A DNA stretch of 64,000 nt from JALYNX01 sp963746905 (lineage in GTDB: Bacteria > Actinomycetota > Acidimicrobiia > Spongiisociales > ZC4RG35). Within the stretch, counting starts at the first letter, position 1. Each line of letters opens with the position of its first letter. The position numbers and the translations under genes were made by a program. A model generated the notes under the pieces. It was not told where the DNA came from, searched no databases, and saw only the letters and a program-made list of their open reading frames with translations. Shown here piece by piece: positions 26,766 to 36,080 of the stretch. The stretch lies in contig CAVVCY010000002.1 in assembly GCA_963746905.1 (NCBI GenBank), positions 310,001 through 374,000 on the forward strand, in the 5' to 3' direction.

Positions 26766-27742
26766 TAATCCTCCAAGGTCTGTTCGGCCGCCTGAACGAT
26801 CCTGTCCACGTTCGGAAGGTAATGGCCCTCGGAGCGTTTCAAGGGAAAAACGGTGTCCCACCCGGTGACCCTTCGCACCGGCGCCAGAAGCGAATAGAAG
26901 GCATGCTCCTGGATGATCGCGGCGATCTCGCCCCCGAGCCCACCGGTTCTTGGCGCCTCGTGGATCACCACGACCCGGCCGGTTTTCTCCGCCGAGGAGA
27001 CAATGCTGGAGGTGTCGAGCGGTGACAACGTCCGGAGGTCGAGCACTTCGACGGACACCCCACGCTCCCCGAGCGCAGTAGCCGCGGCCCGGGTCTCCTT
27101 CATCATCGCCCCCCACGAGATGAGGGTGATGTCCTTGCCCTCACGCTCAACGCGGGTCGGCCCGATCTCGGACGTGTAGTAGATGTCGGGGATCTCGTCC
27201 TTGACCGCACGGTAGAGGCGAATCGGCTCCAGGAAGATCACCGGGTCGGGATCCTCGATGGCCGCCAGCAAAAGGCCTTTGGCATCGTGCGGAGTCGAAG
27301 GGACGACAACTTTGAGCCCCGGGATATGGGTGTAGATGGCCTCCGTGGACTCAGAATGATGTTCGGCAGCCCCGATCCCGCCCCCGAAGGGGATCCGGAT
27401 GACGAGAGGGGCGGTGAAGCGATGGGCGGAACGGTTCCGGATTCGGGCCACATGGTTGATCACCTGGTCGTAGGCGGGGTATGAGAAACCGAGGAACTGG
27501 ATTTCGGCGACCGGGCGCAGGCCGGCGATGGCCATCCCGAATGCCGCGCCCACGATCCCTGACTCGGCAACGGGAGTGTCGAATACCCGATTCTCCCCAT
27601 ACTTCTCCTGAAGGCCGTCGGTAATCCGAAAGACCCCTCCGGTGCGACCGATGTCCTCACCCAGCAGGACGACCCGGTCATCGGCCTCGAGGGCGGTGTC
27701 GAGTGCGCTGTTCAACGCCTGCGCCAGATTCATGACGCTCAC
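26765..27742 (-). CDS. pdhB: 2-oxoacid dehydrogenase E1 component, beta subunit
   Basis: 325 residues, transketolase-like beta subunit: GEDIGRTGGVFRIT, RVFDTPVAESGIVGAAFGMA, FGGGIGAAEHHSESTEA and the C-terminal transketolase domain (DITLISWGAMM, VEVLDLRTLSPLD, HEAPRTGGLGGEI). With the alpha subunit it decarboxylates a 2-oxoacid and loads the acyl group on E2 lipoate. The GTG start at 27742 overlaps the E1-alpha stop (GTGA), and its stop overlaps the E2 start (TAGTG). Whether the substrate is pyruvate or branched-chain 2-oxoacids cannot be decided from sequence alone. No E3 gene is in the window. Confidence 0.92.
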   Translation of the reverse strand: MSVMNLAQALNSALDTALEADDRVVLLGEDIGRTGGVFRITDGLQEKYGENRVFDTPVAESGIVGAAFGMAIAGLRPVAEIQFLGFSYPAYDQVINHVARIRNRSAHRFTAPLVIRIPFGGGIGAAEHHSESTEAIYTHIPGLKVVVPSTPHDAKGLLLAAIEDPDPVIFLEPIRLYRAVKDEIPDIYYTSEIGPTRVEREGKDITLISWGAMMKETRAAATALGERGVSVEVLDLRTLSPLDTSSIVSSAEKTGRVVVIHEAPRTGGLGGEIAAIIQEHAFYSLLAPVRRVTGWDTVFPLKRSEGHYLPNVDRIVQAAEQTLED

Positions 27743-28760
27743 GATCCGGCTTCATCCTGCTGCTGGCGCAGAGATCCGGTGGGCTCTGCGAACATGCGCT
27801 CGAACATCTCGTCGACTGTGGGCAATGGCAGAGCCTCGGCGCTTTCGACTGCCGCCTCGATGGCGGCCGAAGCCCGGGTCTCCAAGTCGTCTTGCCATTC
27901 CTGGGTCCAGCCGCCGGCCTTGTCGAGAAGGATTCGGATTCGGATCAGGGGGTCGGCGCTCGCGCCACCCGTCGGCTTCGGCCTCATCCCGGTAGCGGCC
28001 GGGATCGTCGGAGGTCGTGTGCGGCCCGAGGCGATAGGTCACCGCCTCGATGAGCGCGGGGCCGTCGCCATTGCGTGCCGACTCGGCCGCCTCGCGCACC
28101 GCTACCAGGACGGCTGCCACATCGTTGCCGTCGACCTCCACCCCGGGCATCCCGTAGCCATCTGCCTTCGCCGCGATCGAGGTGGCCATGGTCTGCTCCG
28201 ACCGTGGATATGAGATAGCGAACTGGTTGTTCTGGCAGAAGAAGACCGTCGGTGTCTTGAAGACCGCGGCAAAGTTCATTGCCTCGTGAAAATCACCTTC
28301 CGACGTGGCACCGTCACCGAAAGAGGTGAGTGCGATCCGATCTGAACCTTGAAGACGCTCGGCCCAGGCCAGACCCACGGCGTGGATCATGTGACCACCC
28401 ACCGTGATCGACGGTGGCAGGATGTTGACCCCCTCCGGCGGTTTGCCACCTCGCTCGTCACCGGTGCGTCCAGCGATGAGAAGGTCCCACGGATAACCCG
28501 CTCGCCACATGAGCGCCGCGTCTCGATAGGTCCCCGCCACCCAATCGTCCGATCGAATGGCGGCCGCAGCCCCGATCTGGGCCGCCTCCTGGCCCTCGAA
28601 CGGCGCATAGGTCGCGAGTACGGCCCTGACGCTGCATCGCCATGCATTTCGTGTCGTAGGTGCGGGCCTCGACCATGTCTGCATAGAGGGCGCGCATCTC
28701 TTCGAGAGTCACCGGAAGGCGATCGCGGACCGTCCCGTCAGGGTTTATCAGGCTGTACAT
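27739..28760 (-). CDS. pdhA: 2-oxoacid dehydrogenase E1 component, alpha subunit (two frameshifts)
   Basis: First frame (from ATG 28760): VTLEEMRALYADMVEARTYDTKCMAMQRQG. Second: ATYAPFEGQEAAQIGAAAA, PSITVGGHMIHAVGLAWAE and the thiamine-diphosphate motif FGDGATSEGDFHEAMNFAAV...CQNNQFAIS, with the phosphorylation-loop-like YRLGPHTTSDDPGRY. Third: ADPLIRIRILLDKAGGW to the stop. Switches lie near 28619 (one extra base, restoring QGR-LATYAPFEG) and 27940-27965. The length excess of two bases fits two single insertions. First gene of pdhA-pdhB-pdhC. The Bacillus-type heterotetrameric E1 contrasts with the single-chain AceE of many actinomycetes. Confidence 0.9.
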
Positions 28761-28818
28761 TCGGCGGCGAGCCTAGATGGCATATGTCTGATTACACAGG
28801 GGGGCGGGAGCCCGATGA

Positions 28819-29604
28819 TCAGATTACGACGGGGCTCTGGCCGGGAACCGTGGGCCGGGCCGTGCCCTTTCGGAAGCTGTAGATGGCGAGGGCGATCAAC
28901 AGCACTCCTCCGGCGACAGCGGCGGTCCAGCGCCATACGCTGCCGATTGTGACCACCACAACCACAGCCTGAACCACGAACATCGCCACCCGCGATGCCG
29001 GTTCGAGCCTCTGGATCCTGCGATGCAGCGACCGGAGCGCTTCGAGTGTGGTGGCTCCGACGCCGAGGAAGATCGCCAGACCACGGACTGTCCCGAACGC
29101 CACTCCGATCGCAAGAGCTGCGACGGGCGACCCGGTGAGGGCGGCGATCGCGACCGTGAGGTAGACGGCCGAAGTGACGATGTAGGTCGCCAACCCGACC
29201 CCGATCTGCCATCCGAATCCAGTCCCATAGACCCAGGACCGGTAGTGATCGAGCCAGAGCCGGTCGACCTGGCGACCATGGCGAGGCAGTTGGAACCCGC
29301 CAACCCTCAGGTCCGAGAGGATGCTGACGATCGCAAGCACCGCCACGATGGCCAGCGCAGCCGAGGTCGAGAGGTCGAGCGCCCGAACAGGGACGGCGAG
29401 TAACGCCGCGAGGAGCCCGAGTGAGGCCCCCCCGGCGATCGCGCCGAGGACATACCAGGGAACGGTGGCCCAATAGCGGCGACCACGGGCCTGCTCGGTC
29501 ACTGGGGTAATGGTGGACAGCATCGAAAGCCCGCACGGGGACCAGGTGGAGCGGGCGGCTGCTGCCAGAGCGACCGCGAGACCGAGAGTGAAAACCAGGT
29601 TCAT
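28819..29604 (-). CDS. Polytopic membrane protein with an SPCG motif
   Basis: 261 residues with about six membrane helices. Near the N-terminus the first helix leads into STWSPCGLSMLSTITPVTE. A Ser-Pro-Cys-Gly turn there is reminiscent of CcdA/DsbD-type thiol transporters, but no second matching cysteine is visible, so disulfide transfer is doubtful. The middle contains a loop with RVGGFQLPRHGRQVDRLWLD and a YGTGFGWQIGVGLATY helix. It lies between ftsK and pdhA on the same strand, with 58 bases to pdhA. No firm function. Confidence 0.7.
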   Translation of the reverse strand: MNLVFTLGLAVALAAAARSTWSPCGLSMLSTITPVTEQARGRRYWATVPWYVLGAIAGGASLGLLAALLAVPVRALDLSTSAALAIVAVLAIVSILSDLRVGGFQLPRHGRQVDRLWLDHYRSWVYGTGFGWQIGVGLATYIVTSAVYLTVAIAALTGSPVAALAIGVAFGTVRGLAIFLGVGATTLEALRSLHRRIQRLEPASRVAMFVVQAVVVVVTIGSVWRWTAAVAGGVLLIALAIYSFRKGTARPTVPGQSPVVI

Positions 29605-29668
29605 ATCAGGGGATCTGGACCAAACCTACCACAGGCTCCGCGGTGGGCCATTCACGGCCAGTGGGCGC

Positions 29669-31951
29669 TCAGGCCTCGACGGCCGCGTGCGAAAGAGCCT
29701 CTTCTAGTTCCTCGACGGTCATCAGGACTTCCCGGGCCTTGCTCCCCTGGGAGGGGCCGACGACCCCGCGGCGCTCGAGCATGTCCATCACCCTCCCGGC
29801 CCGGGCAAACCCGATCCGGAGCTTCCGTTGCAGCATCGAAGTCGACCCGAGCTGGCTGCGGACCACCATTTCCATCGCCTCTCGGGCCAGGGCGGCATCG
29901 TCGTCATCCTCTTCCTCGGCCTGGGCGGCTGCAGCGGCCGCGACCACTTCGAGGACTTCCTGATCCTGATAGACGGCTTCCTTCTGCTGTCGGACCCAAT
30001 CAACCACCGCCTGAATCTCGCTTTCCCGCACCCAAGCCCCCTGGATGCGCTGAGCCCGCGGCTCCTTGGCGGTCACCACCAGCATGTCGCCCATCCCCAC
30101 CAGCTTCTCCGCCCCGGAGCCGTCGAGGATCACCCGGCTGTCGGTCTGTGAGGCGACACTGAATGCAAGACGGCTCGGAATGTTGGCCTTGATCACACCG
30201 GTGATCACATCAACCGAGGGACGCTGGGTGGCGATCACGAGATGGATCCCGACGGCGCGTGCCATCTGGGCGATGCGAACGATCGACTCTTCGACCTCGC
30301 GTCCGGCAACCATCATCAAGTCGTTGAGCTCATCGATCAGCACCACGATGTAGGGAAATCGGTCAAAGCCTTCGGGATCGAGCCCGCCGGCCTCCAGCTT
30401 CTCCCGGTAGCCCTCGATGTCACGGACCTTGGCATCGGCCAACAGGTCGTATCGACGATCCATCTCGGCCACGGTCCACTTCAGGGCGTCATTGGCCTTC
30501 TTGGGATTGGTGATCACCCGCGTCAACAAATGGGGCACCCCGTTGTACTGGCCGAGCTCGACCCGTTTGGGGTCGACCATCATCAGTCGCACGTCGTCAG
30601 GGTGGGTCCGCATCAACAGTGAGGTGACGATGGAGTTGATGCACGAGGATTTCCCGGCGCCGGTTGCCCCCGCGATCAGGACATGGGGCAATTCGGAAAG
30701 GTTGAGCATCTTGGAGTCGCCCGAAATGTCCATCCCCAGGCCCACGGTCAGTGGATGGGACGGGATGGCGGCCTCCGGGCTGGAGAGGATGTCACCTAGC
30801 GAGACCAGACGGCGCTTGTTGTTGGGAACTTCCACGCCAATCGCGGATTTTCCGGGAATCGGGACCAGGATCCTGACGTCCGGGGTGGCCAGGGCGTAGG
30901 CGATGTCATGGGACAGGCTGGACACCCGGTTCACCTTGACCCCGGGAGCCAACTCGATCTCGTAGCGGGTGACGGTTGGCCCAGGGACGATCTTGGTCAG
31001 GGTGGCATCGACCCCGTGTTGGATCAGGGTCTCCTCCAACTGATGTGCGGTGTCCTCCAGCGACCGACGGTTGACCTCCCCACCGGTACCGGCATCGAGG
31101 AGTCTTAGTGGCGGCAACTTGTAGCCGGTAGAGGTCAGGTCGACCACGGTCGGCGGAGCGGGTTTCATCGGTGAAGCCATCGGTTTCTCAACAGGTTTGT
31201 CCTGCTTGGGTCGCGACCGCTTGGGTCTCTCGTGCTTGCCTCGAAGCGGCGCGGCCGCGGCAACGGCTGACGTGGAAACGTGGGGGGCGTGTGACGTGTG
31301 GCCTCCGACCGCGGTGGTAGCGGCCAGCCGACGTGCATTCTTCAGGGCTTCGCCGACACCGAGGAACAGCTCCCGAACACTGGTGTGGGTGGCAACCAGG
31401 ACGCCCATCGCCATGATCGAGACCAGGACCACGAAGGCACCCCATTGTCCGAGGACCCGGCGTAGCGGAAAGGCGAGCAAGGCGCCGACGGCGCCGCCTC
31501 GCTCTTTGACCAACTCGACGTTGGGCATCAGGGCTACTGCCCCGGTCAGTAGGTGGAATAGGGCGAGCGAGCCGATGAAGGCGGCGATGCTGCCCGCCAC
31601 GAGTCGGCGGGCGCCCTCGCGGGGCTTCCCGACTATCAGGGCAACACCCACCCCGACCAGGGCCAGAGGGACGGCGAAGCGCCAGACCCCGAACAGGAAG
31701 ATGGACCCGGTCTCGATGCCCTCCCCTACCGGCCCGGCTTTCCTGAGGAAGGCGAGCACGACGAGGATGGCAATGACGATCAGTCCCAGACCCCAGACAT
31801 CGTCTGTCTGGCGACCCAGGGTGTTCCGTACGTAGTCACGTGACGTCACCAGCTTTTGACGAAACGTGCCCTTCTGCGGCTTGGTCTTTTTCGGTTGTGA
31901 CACCCGTCTCCGCCCGGTGGAGCCCTTTCGGGTGGGTGTCCTACCTGGCAT
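29669..31951 (-). CDS. ftsK: DNA translocase FtsK/SpoIIIE
   Basis: ATP-driven motor that clears chromosome ends from the division septum and activates dimer resolution. 760 residues. A basic N-terminus is followed by four membrane helices (about residues 53-185), a Lys/Pro-rich linker (to about 270), the alpha/beta motor with Walker A GATGAGKSS (428-436) and Walker B YIVVLIDELNDLMM, and DGSGAEKLVGMGDML. The C-terminal gamma winged helix (SMLQRKLRIGFARAGRVMDM) recognises oriented KOPS-type sequences. Slightly short for an actinobacterial FtsK, mainly in the linker. It lies next to the RNase J-dapA pair, as in mycobacteria. Confidence 0.96.
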   Translation of the reverse strand: MPGRTPTRKGSTGRRRVSQPKKTKPQKGTFRQKLVTSRDYVRNTLGRQTDDVWGLGLIVIAILVVLAFLRKAGPVGEGIETGSIFLFGVWRFAVPLALVGVGVALIVGKPREGARRLVAGSIAAFIGSLALFHLLTGAVALMPNVELVKERGGAVGALLAFPLRRVLGQWGAFVVLVSIMAMGVLVATHTSVRELFLGVGEALKNARRLAATTAVGGHTSHAPHVSTSAVAAAAPLRGKHERPKRSRPKQDKPVEKPMASPMKPAPPTVVDLTSTGYKLPPLRLLDAGTGGEVNRRSLEDTAHQLEETLIQHGVDATLTKIVPGPTVTRYEIELAPGVKVNRVSSLSHDIAYALATPDVRILVPIPGKSAIGVEVPNNKRRLVSLGDILSSPEAAIPSHPLTVGLGMDISGDSKMLNLSELPHVLIAGATGAGKSSCINSIVTSLLMRTHPDDVRLMMVDPKRVELGQYNGVPHLLTRVITNPKKANDALKWTVAEMDRRYDLLADAKVRDIEGYREKLEAGGLDPEGFDRFPYIVVLIDELNDLMMVAGREVEESIVRIAQMARAVGIHLVIATQRPSVDVITGVIKANIPSRLAFSVASQTDSRVILDGSGAEKLVGMGDMLVVTAKEPRAQRIQGAWVRESEIQAVVDWVRQQKEAVYQDQEVLEVVAAAAAAQAEEEDDDDAALAREAMEMVVRSQLGSTSMLQRKLRIGFARAGRVMDMLERRGVVGPSQGSKAREVLMTVEELEEALSHAAVEA

Positions 31952-31995
31952 GTGACAGAAACACTACATGCGAGTTGGTTTTGTTCGTGGATTGC

Positions 31996-33630
31996 TCAGA
32001 GCTCGAAGACCACCGGCACGATCACCGGCTTGCGGGCGATCTCGGCCTTGATCACCCGGCCTGCAGCAGAGCGAACCGTCTTTTGCAGCTCACCGATGTC
32101 GCTGCGCCCGGTGGCGTGCTCCCGTATTGCCTCCCGCACCGCGTCCGCCGCCTTCGCCAGGACCGTGGTCGGGTCATCCATCACGCCGTGACTGTCCAGG
32201 TCCGGCCCGTAGAGGATCTCCCCGGTGTCGTGATCGATGCCGACCGTTACCACCACCACGCCCTCATCGGCGAGGTGGGAGCGGTCACGGAGCACCGCAG
32301 ACTGGACATCTCCAACCGAGAATCCGTCGAGGTAGACGTATCCGGCAGGGACCGCCCGCCGCTCGACCATGGTCTTCTTGCCTTTGAGGATGACCTTGTC
32401 GCCGTCTTCGAGGACATCGACTGCAGGGACCCCCATCCGGCGCGCCAGCTCGGCGTGAGCATGGAGATGGCGGTATTCGCCGTGGACGGGGACGAAGGCC
32501 TGGGGCCGGATCAGATTGAGAAAGGTGAGCAACTCCTCGCGGTTGGCATGACCTGAGACGTGGACGTTGGCGTTCTGACCGTGAACCACGTTGGCGCCAC
32601 GACGGGTCAGATTCGAGATCACTTTGGAGACTGCGGTCTCGTTGCCCGGAATCGGCTTGGCGGAGATGAGCACGGTGTCGTTGGGACCGAGCTCCACGAA
32701 GCGGTGCCTGCCTTGCGACATGAGCGAAAGGGCGGCGAAGGGCTCCCCTTGACTACCGGTGGTTACGAGCAGCTGTTTGCTCGGGGGCAGCTTGCCCAAC
32801 TCGCTGATGTCGAGCAACGACTTCTCAGGGACATTGAGGAGGCCGAGCTCGGTGGCCACCGTCGTGTTGCGATGCATCGACCGGCCGAAGAAAGCGACCT
32901 TGCGGCCTGCGGCGATACCGGCATCGGTGATTTGCTGCACCCGATGGATATGGGAGGAGAAACAGGCTGCAATCACACGGCCGGGCGCATCACGGACGAT
33001 GTCCGCGATAGGTCGGCCCACCGAGCTCTCCGAGGGCTCGAAGCCGGGTTTCTCGGCGTTGGTCGAGTCGGCCAGCAGGAGGCGCACCCCGCGCCGGCCA
33101 AGAGAGGCGAAGGCGGGAAGGTCGGTCGGAATCTGATCAATCGGAGTCGGATCGAGCTTGAAGTCGCCGGAATGGACAATCACCCCTTCAGGCGTGTCCA
33201 GCGCCACCGCTGCGGCCTCGGGCACCGAGTGGCTCACCGGGATCAGCTGGAATTTGAACGGGCCGTGGTCGATCCACTTCTTCACCTCGACCACCCGGAG
33301 GTCGGCTTCGACCCCTAGCTCCTCGATCCGGCCTCGGGCTAGTTCCATGCTGAGTCTGGTCCCGTAGACCGGGACGTTGATCACTTTCAAGAAGTAGGCA
33401 AGGGCCCCGACATGGTCCTCATGGCCATGGGTGACGATGACGCATTCCACATCGGCAATCCGCTCCACCAACCACGACCAATCGGGGAAGACGAGGTCGA
33501 CGCCGAGCATGTCTTCCTCAGGGAACATCAGCCCGCAGTCGATGAGGGCGATCTTGCCCCCGATCTCGACTGCGGCGCAGTTGCGCCCGATCTCCCCCAG
33601 GCCCCCCAGAAATGTTACGGAGACACTCAT
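31996..33630 (-). CDS. rnj: Ribonuclease J
   Basis: Metallo-beta-lactamase/beta-CASP ribonuclease with 5'-3' exo- and endonuclease activity. 544 residues from ATG 33630, which overlaps the dapA stop (ATGA). Motifs: FLGGLGEIGRNCAAVE, VTHGHEDHVGALAYFLK (metal site), IPVSHSVPEAAAVAL, VHSGDFKLDPTPID, beta-CASP SSHIHRVQQI and VHVSGHANREELLTFL, and PVHGEYRHLHAHAELA. A C-terminal dimerisation domain follows. A longer frame to 33777 overlaps dapA and is not conserved. dapA-rnj is conserved in actinomycetes. Confidence 0.96.
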   Translation of the reverse strand: MSVSVTFLGGLGEIGRNCAAVEIGGKIALIDCGLMFPEEDMLGVDLVFPDWSWLVERIADVECVIVTHGHEDHVGALAYFLKVINVPVYGTRLSMELARGRIEELGVEADLRVVEVKKWIDHGPFKFQLIPVSHSVPEAAAVALDTPEGVIVHSGDFKLDPTPIDQIPTDLPAFASLGRRGVRLLLADSTNAEKPGFEPSESSVGRPIADIVRDAPGRVIAACFSSHIHRVQQITDAGIAAGRKVAFFGRSMHRNTTVATELGLLNVPEKSLLDISELGKLPPSKQLLVTTGSQGEPFAALSLMSQGRHRFVELGPNDTVLISAKPIPGNETAVSKVISNLTRRGANVVHGQNANVHVSGHANREELLTFLNLIRPQAFVPVHGEYRHLHAHAELARRMGVPAVDVLEDGDKVILKGKKTMVERRAVPAGYVYLDGFSVGDVQSAVLRDRSHLADEGVVVVTVGIDHDTGEILYGPDLDSHGVMDDPTTVLAKAADAVREAIREHATGRSDIGELQKTVRSAAGRVIKAEIARKPVIVPVVFEL

Positions 33631-34523
33631 AGCCCCTGGATGGCCCCCACCGCCTTCTCCACTGCGATCAGGGTCTCCTCGGAGGCGGCCACCAAGGGAA
33701 GCCTGACATCTCCGACCGGTTCCCAGAGTCGGTTCATGGCGCCCTTGACCGGCGTGGGATTGGTCTCGAGGAAGCATGCTTCACAAAGAGGCAGAAGCTC
33801 GTGATGCAAACGACGAGCCTCGGCAACGTCGCCGGCTATCGCGGCCTTCACCATGGCGGCCACGGTCGTGCCTGCCAGGTGTGAGATCACCGAGACCACC
33901 CCGACAGCTCCGACGGCCATCATCGGCCAGGTGTGCGAGTCCTGGCCCGAATAGACGGGAAGCCCCGGGACGCGATTGACGGTCTGGCTGGTGAAATCGA
34001 TGTTCTCCACGGCGTCCTTGACCGCAACGATGTTGTCGTGCTCGCTGAGCCGGGCGAGAGTCTCGACCTCGATCAGGCGCCCGGTGCGACCAGGGATGTT
34101 GTAGAGCATCACCGGCACCCCGACGTCGGCCATCGCGCTGAAGTGGGCCATCAGGCCGGATTGCCCAGGTTTGTTGTAATACGGGGTCACCGCCAGCACG
34201 CCATGGCAACCGAGTTCACCGGCTTTCCCCGTCAACTCGACCGACTCTGCGGTGTTGTAGCTGCCGGTTCCTGCGATGACGAACGTGTTCTTGTCCTTGA
34301 CCGCGTCGACCACGGTCTTGTAGAGGGCGACCTTCTCGTTGGCGCTGAGAGTCGGTGACTCACCGGTCGTGCCGGTGACCACCAGTGCCTGAGATCCGTG
34401 CTCGGCGAGGTAACGGGCCAGACGCCATGCCTTCTCGTGATCGATCACACCGGAATCGGTGAATGGAGTGATCATGGCGGTGGCGACATGACCGAAGGGG
34501 GCCGCTGGCGAGGGAGTCACCAC
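33627..34523 (-). CDS. dapA: 4-hydroxy-tetrahydrodipicolinate synthase
   Basis: Condenses pyruvate with aspartate semialdehyde, first committed step to diaminopimelate and lysine; DapF, acting later in the pathway, is at 3684. 298 residues with VTGTTGESPTLSANEK, VLAVTPYYNKPGQSGLMAHF (catalytic Tyr), MLYNIPGRTG and the Schiff-base lysine in IVAVKDAVENI. The frame opens with two tandem GTG codons (34523, 34520). Divergent from the kinase/LLM fusion with only 34 bases between them. Confidence 0.95.
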   Translation of the reverse strand: MVTPSPAAPFGHVATAMITPFTDSGVIDHEKAWRLARYLAEHGSQALVVTGTTGESPTLSANEKVALYKTVVDAVKDKNTFVIAGTGSYNTAESVELTGKAGELGCHGVLAVTPYYNKPGQSGLMAHFSAMADVGVPVMLYNIPGRTGRLIEVETLARLSEHDNIVAVKDAVENIDFTSQTVNRVPGLPVYSGQDSHTWPMMAVGAVGVVSVISHLAGTTVAAMVKAAIAGDVAEARRLHHELLPLCEACFLETNPTPVKGAMNRLWEPVGDVRLPLVAASEETLIAVEKAVGAIQGL

Positions 34524-34557
34524 GTCAGGTTACCGATCGGCCGACTAGAACAGCCCA

Positions 34558-36042
34558 ATGGAGCTGCGTCTCCCCGCCCCCAGCCTCATCGTCCTCATCG
34601 GACCGTCCGGTTCCGGCAAGACGACATGGGCAAACGAGCACTTTCGGTCCAGCGAGATCGTCTCGTCGGACCAGCTGCGGGCGATGGTCGGGACCGGCGA
34701 GGACGATCAACGCGCCGGCACGGCAGCATTCGAAATCCTGGAGCGGATCGTCGCCGAGCGGATCGGTCGTCGGTTGACGACGGTGATCGACACGCTGGGG
34801 CTGGACGACAAGCGCCGGGCGGGCTGGGTCGACCTAGCCCACTCGGCCGGGATCCCGGTCCACGGCATTGTCTTCGACACCGCAGGTGAGGAATGCGAAC
34901 GCAGAAACGATCTGCGTTCGAAACCGATCCCGAAGTCGGTGATGCATAAGCAGATCAGCCGGTTCCGAATGCTCGTCCCGGCGCTGGAGGGTGAAGGTTT
35001 CGACGGGATCCACCACCAGCAGACGGTCGCCATGGTTCCACCCGCGATTGTGAGTGCGGCGCTCAAGCCACGGACCACCGCGCCTACTAGCTCGCACAGC
35101 TTCGGGCTGTCCGTGTCCCGGTTTGCCTGGGACGGAGGGCCTGAGGCTATGGCAGAGAGCCTCGCCGACATCGCCCGTCGGGCCGAGCTCGCCGGATTCC
35201 GTGACCTCTGGCTCATGGATCACTTCCGCCAGATCCCGGCGGTAGGGCGCCCTTGGGAGGACATCCCCGAGGCCTACACCGCGCTCGGATACATCGCCGG
35301 AGTCACCAGCAGGATCCGCCTGGGGACCCTGGTGACAGGCATCACTTACCGGAACCCGGCGCTGGTCGGGAAGATGATCGCCACCCTCGATGTCCTCTCG
35401 TCGGGCCGGGCCAACTGCGGTTTGGGCATCGGCTGGAATGAGGAAGAGCACGCCGGATACGGATGGGACTTCCCCCCGGTGAGCGAGCGCTATGCACTGC
35501 TCGAGGACACGCTCGAGATGCTCCCGTTGCTCTGGGGCAAGGGCTCGCCCTCTTTCGAAGGGCGCATCTTCTCGGCGTCGGAGCTCGTTTGCTACCCCCG
35601 CCCGATACAGGAGCACATCCCGATCACGATCGGAGGGTCTGGCGAGCGGAAGACGCTGGCATTGGTCGCCCGATACGCCGACGCCTGCAACCTTTTCGGG
35701 AAGCCTGAAACCGTTGCCCGCAAGGTGGAGATACTGGGCCACCACTGTTCCGAGAACGGACGCGATCCTGCTGAGATCGAAGTCACCCACCTCACGTCGG
35801 CGATGGCTGGCCGTGACCGTCGAGGGCTTGCCGAAAGGGTCGACCGCGCTCGTAGTCGCGACCAGTCGGCTGAGGCCTACTCGGATCGGAACAACGCGGG
35901 GACGGTGGACGACCTGGTGGAACTGTTCGAGGCATATCACGGCGCAGGTGCAACCCATTCCGTCGTCGGCCTGCCCGACGTGGCGGAGACCGACAGCATC
36001 GAGGCCTTCGGCGATGTGATCGCACGGTTCAACCCGCCTTAG
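34558..36042 (+). CDS. Fusion of P-loop nucleotide/polynucleotide kinase and F420-type LLM oxidoreductase
   Basis: 494 residues in one intact frame. Residues 1 to about 165 form a small P-loop kinase: Walker A LIGPSGSGKTTWAN (15-23), SSDQLRAMVGTGEDD, VIDTLGLDDKRRAGW, RNDLRSKPIPKSVMHKQ, the pattern of polynucleotide-kinase-like AAA_33 domains. From about residue 180 a complete luciferase-like domain follows (FGLSVSRFAWDGGPEAMAESLADIARRAE, DVLSSGRANCGLGIGWNEEEH, ITIGGSGERKTLALVARYAD), as in F420-dependent TIGR03560-like enzymes. The ATG has no ribosome site. A TAGAAC -10-like element at 34546-34551 would start the transcript at the ATG, suggesting leaderless expression. Partner or substrate of the fusion unknown. 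Confidence 0.82.
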   Translation: MELRLPAPSLIVLIGPSGSGKTTWANEHFRSSEIVSSDQLRAMVGTGEDDQRAGTAAFEILERIVAERIGRRLTTVIDTLGLDDKRRAGWVDLAHSAGIPVHGIVFDTAGEECERRNDLRSKPIPKSVMHKQISRFRMLVPALEGEGFDGIHHQQTVAMVPPAIVSAALKPRTTAPTSSHSFGLSVSRFAWDGGPEAMAESLADIARRAELAGFRDLWLMDHFRQIPAVGRPWEDIPEAYTALGYIAGVTSRIRLGTLVTGITYRNPALVGKMIATLDVLSSGRANCGLGIGWNEEEHAGYGWDFPPVSERYALLEDTLEMLPLLWGKGSPSFEGRIFSASELVCYPRPIQEHIPITIGGSGERKTLALVARYADACNLFGKPETVARKVEILGHHCSENGRDPAEIEVTHLTSAMAGRDRRGLAERVDRARSRDQSAEAYSDRNNAGTVDDLVELFEAYHGAGATHSVVGLPDVAETDSIEAFGDVIARFNPP

Positions 36043-36080
36043 ACTCCGAGGACCCGATCTCACGGAAGGACCTTCAATCG

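Noticed and set aside
31197..31835. Long plus-strand open frames inside ftsK and similar ones inside recA, lhr and cofH.
   Set aside because: They are antisense shadows favoured by high GC; composition is Arg/Pro/Ser-rich with no known motif.
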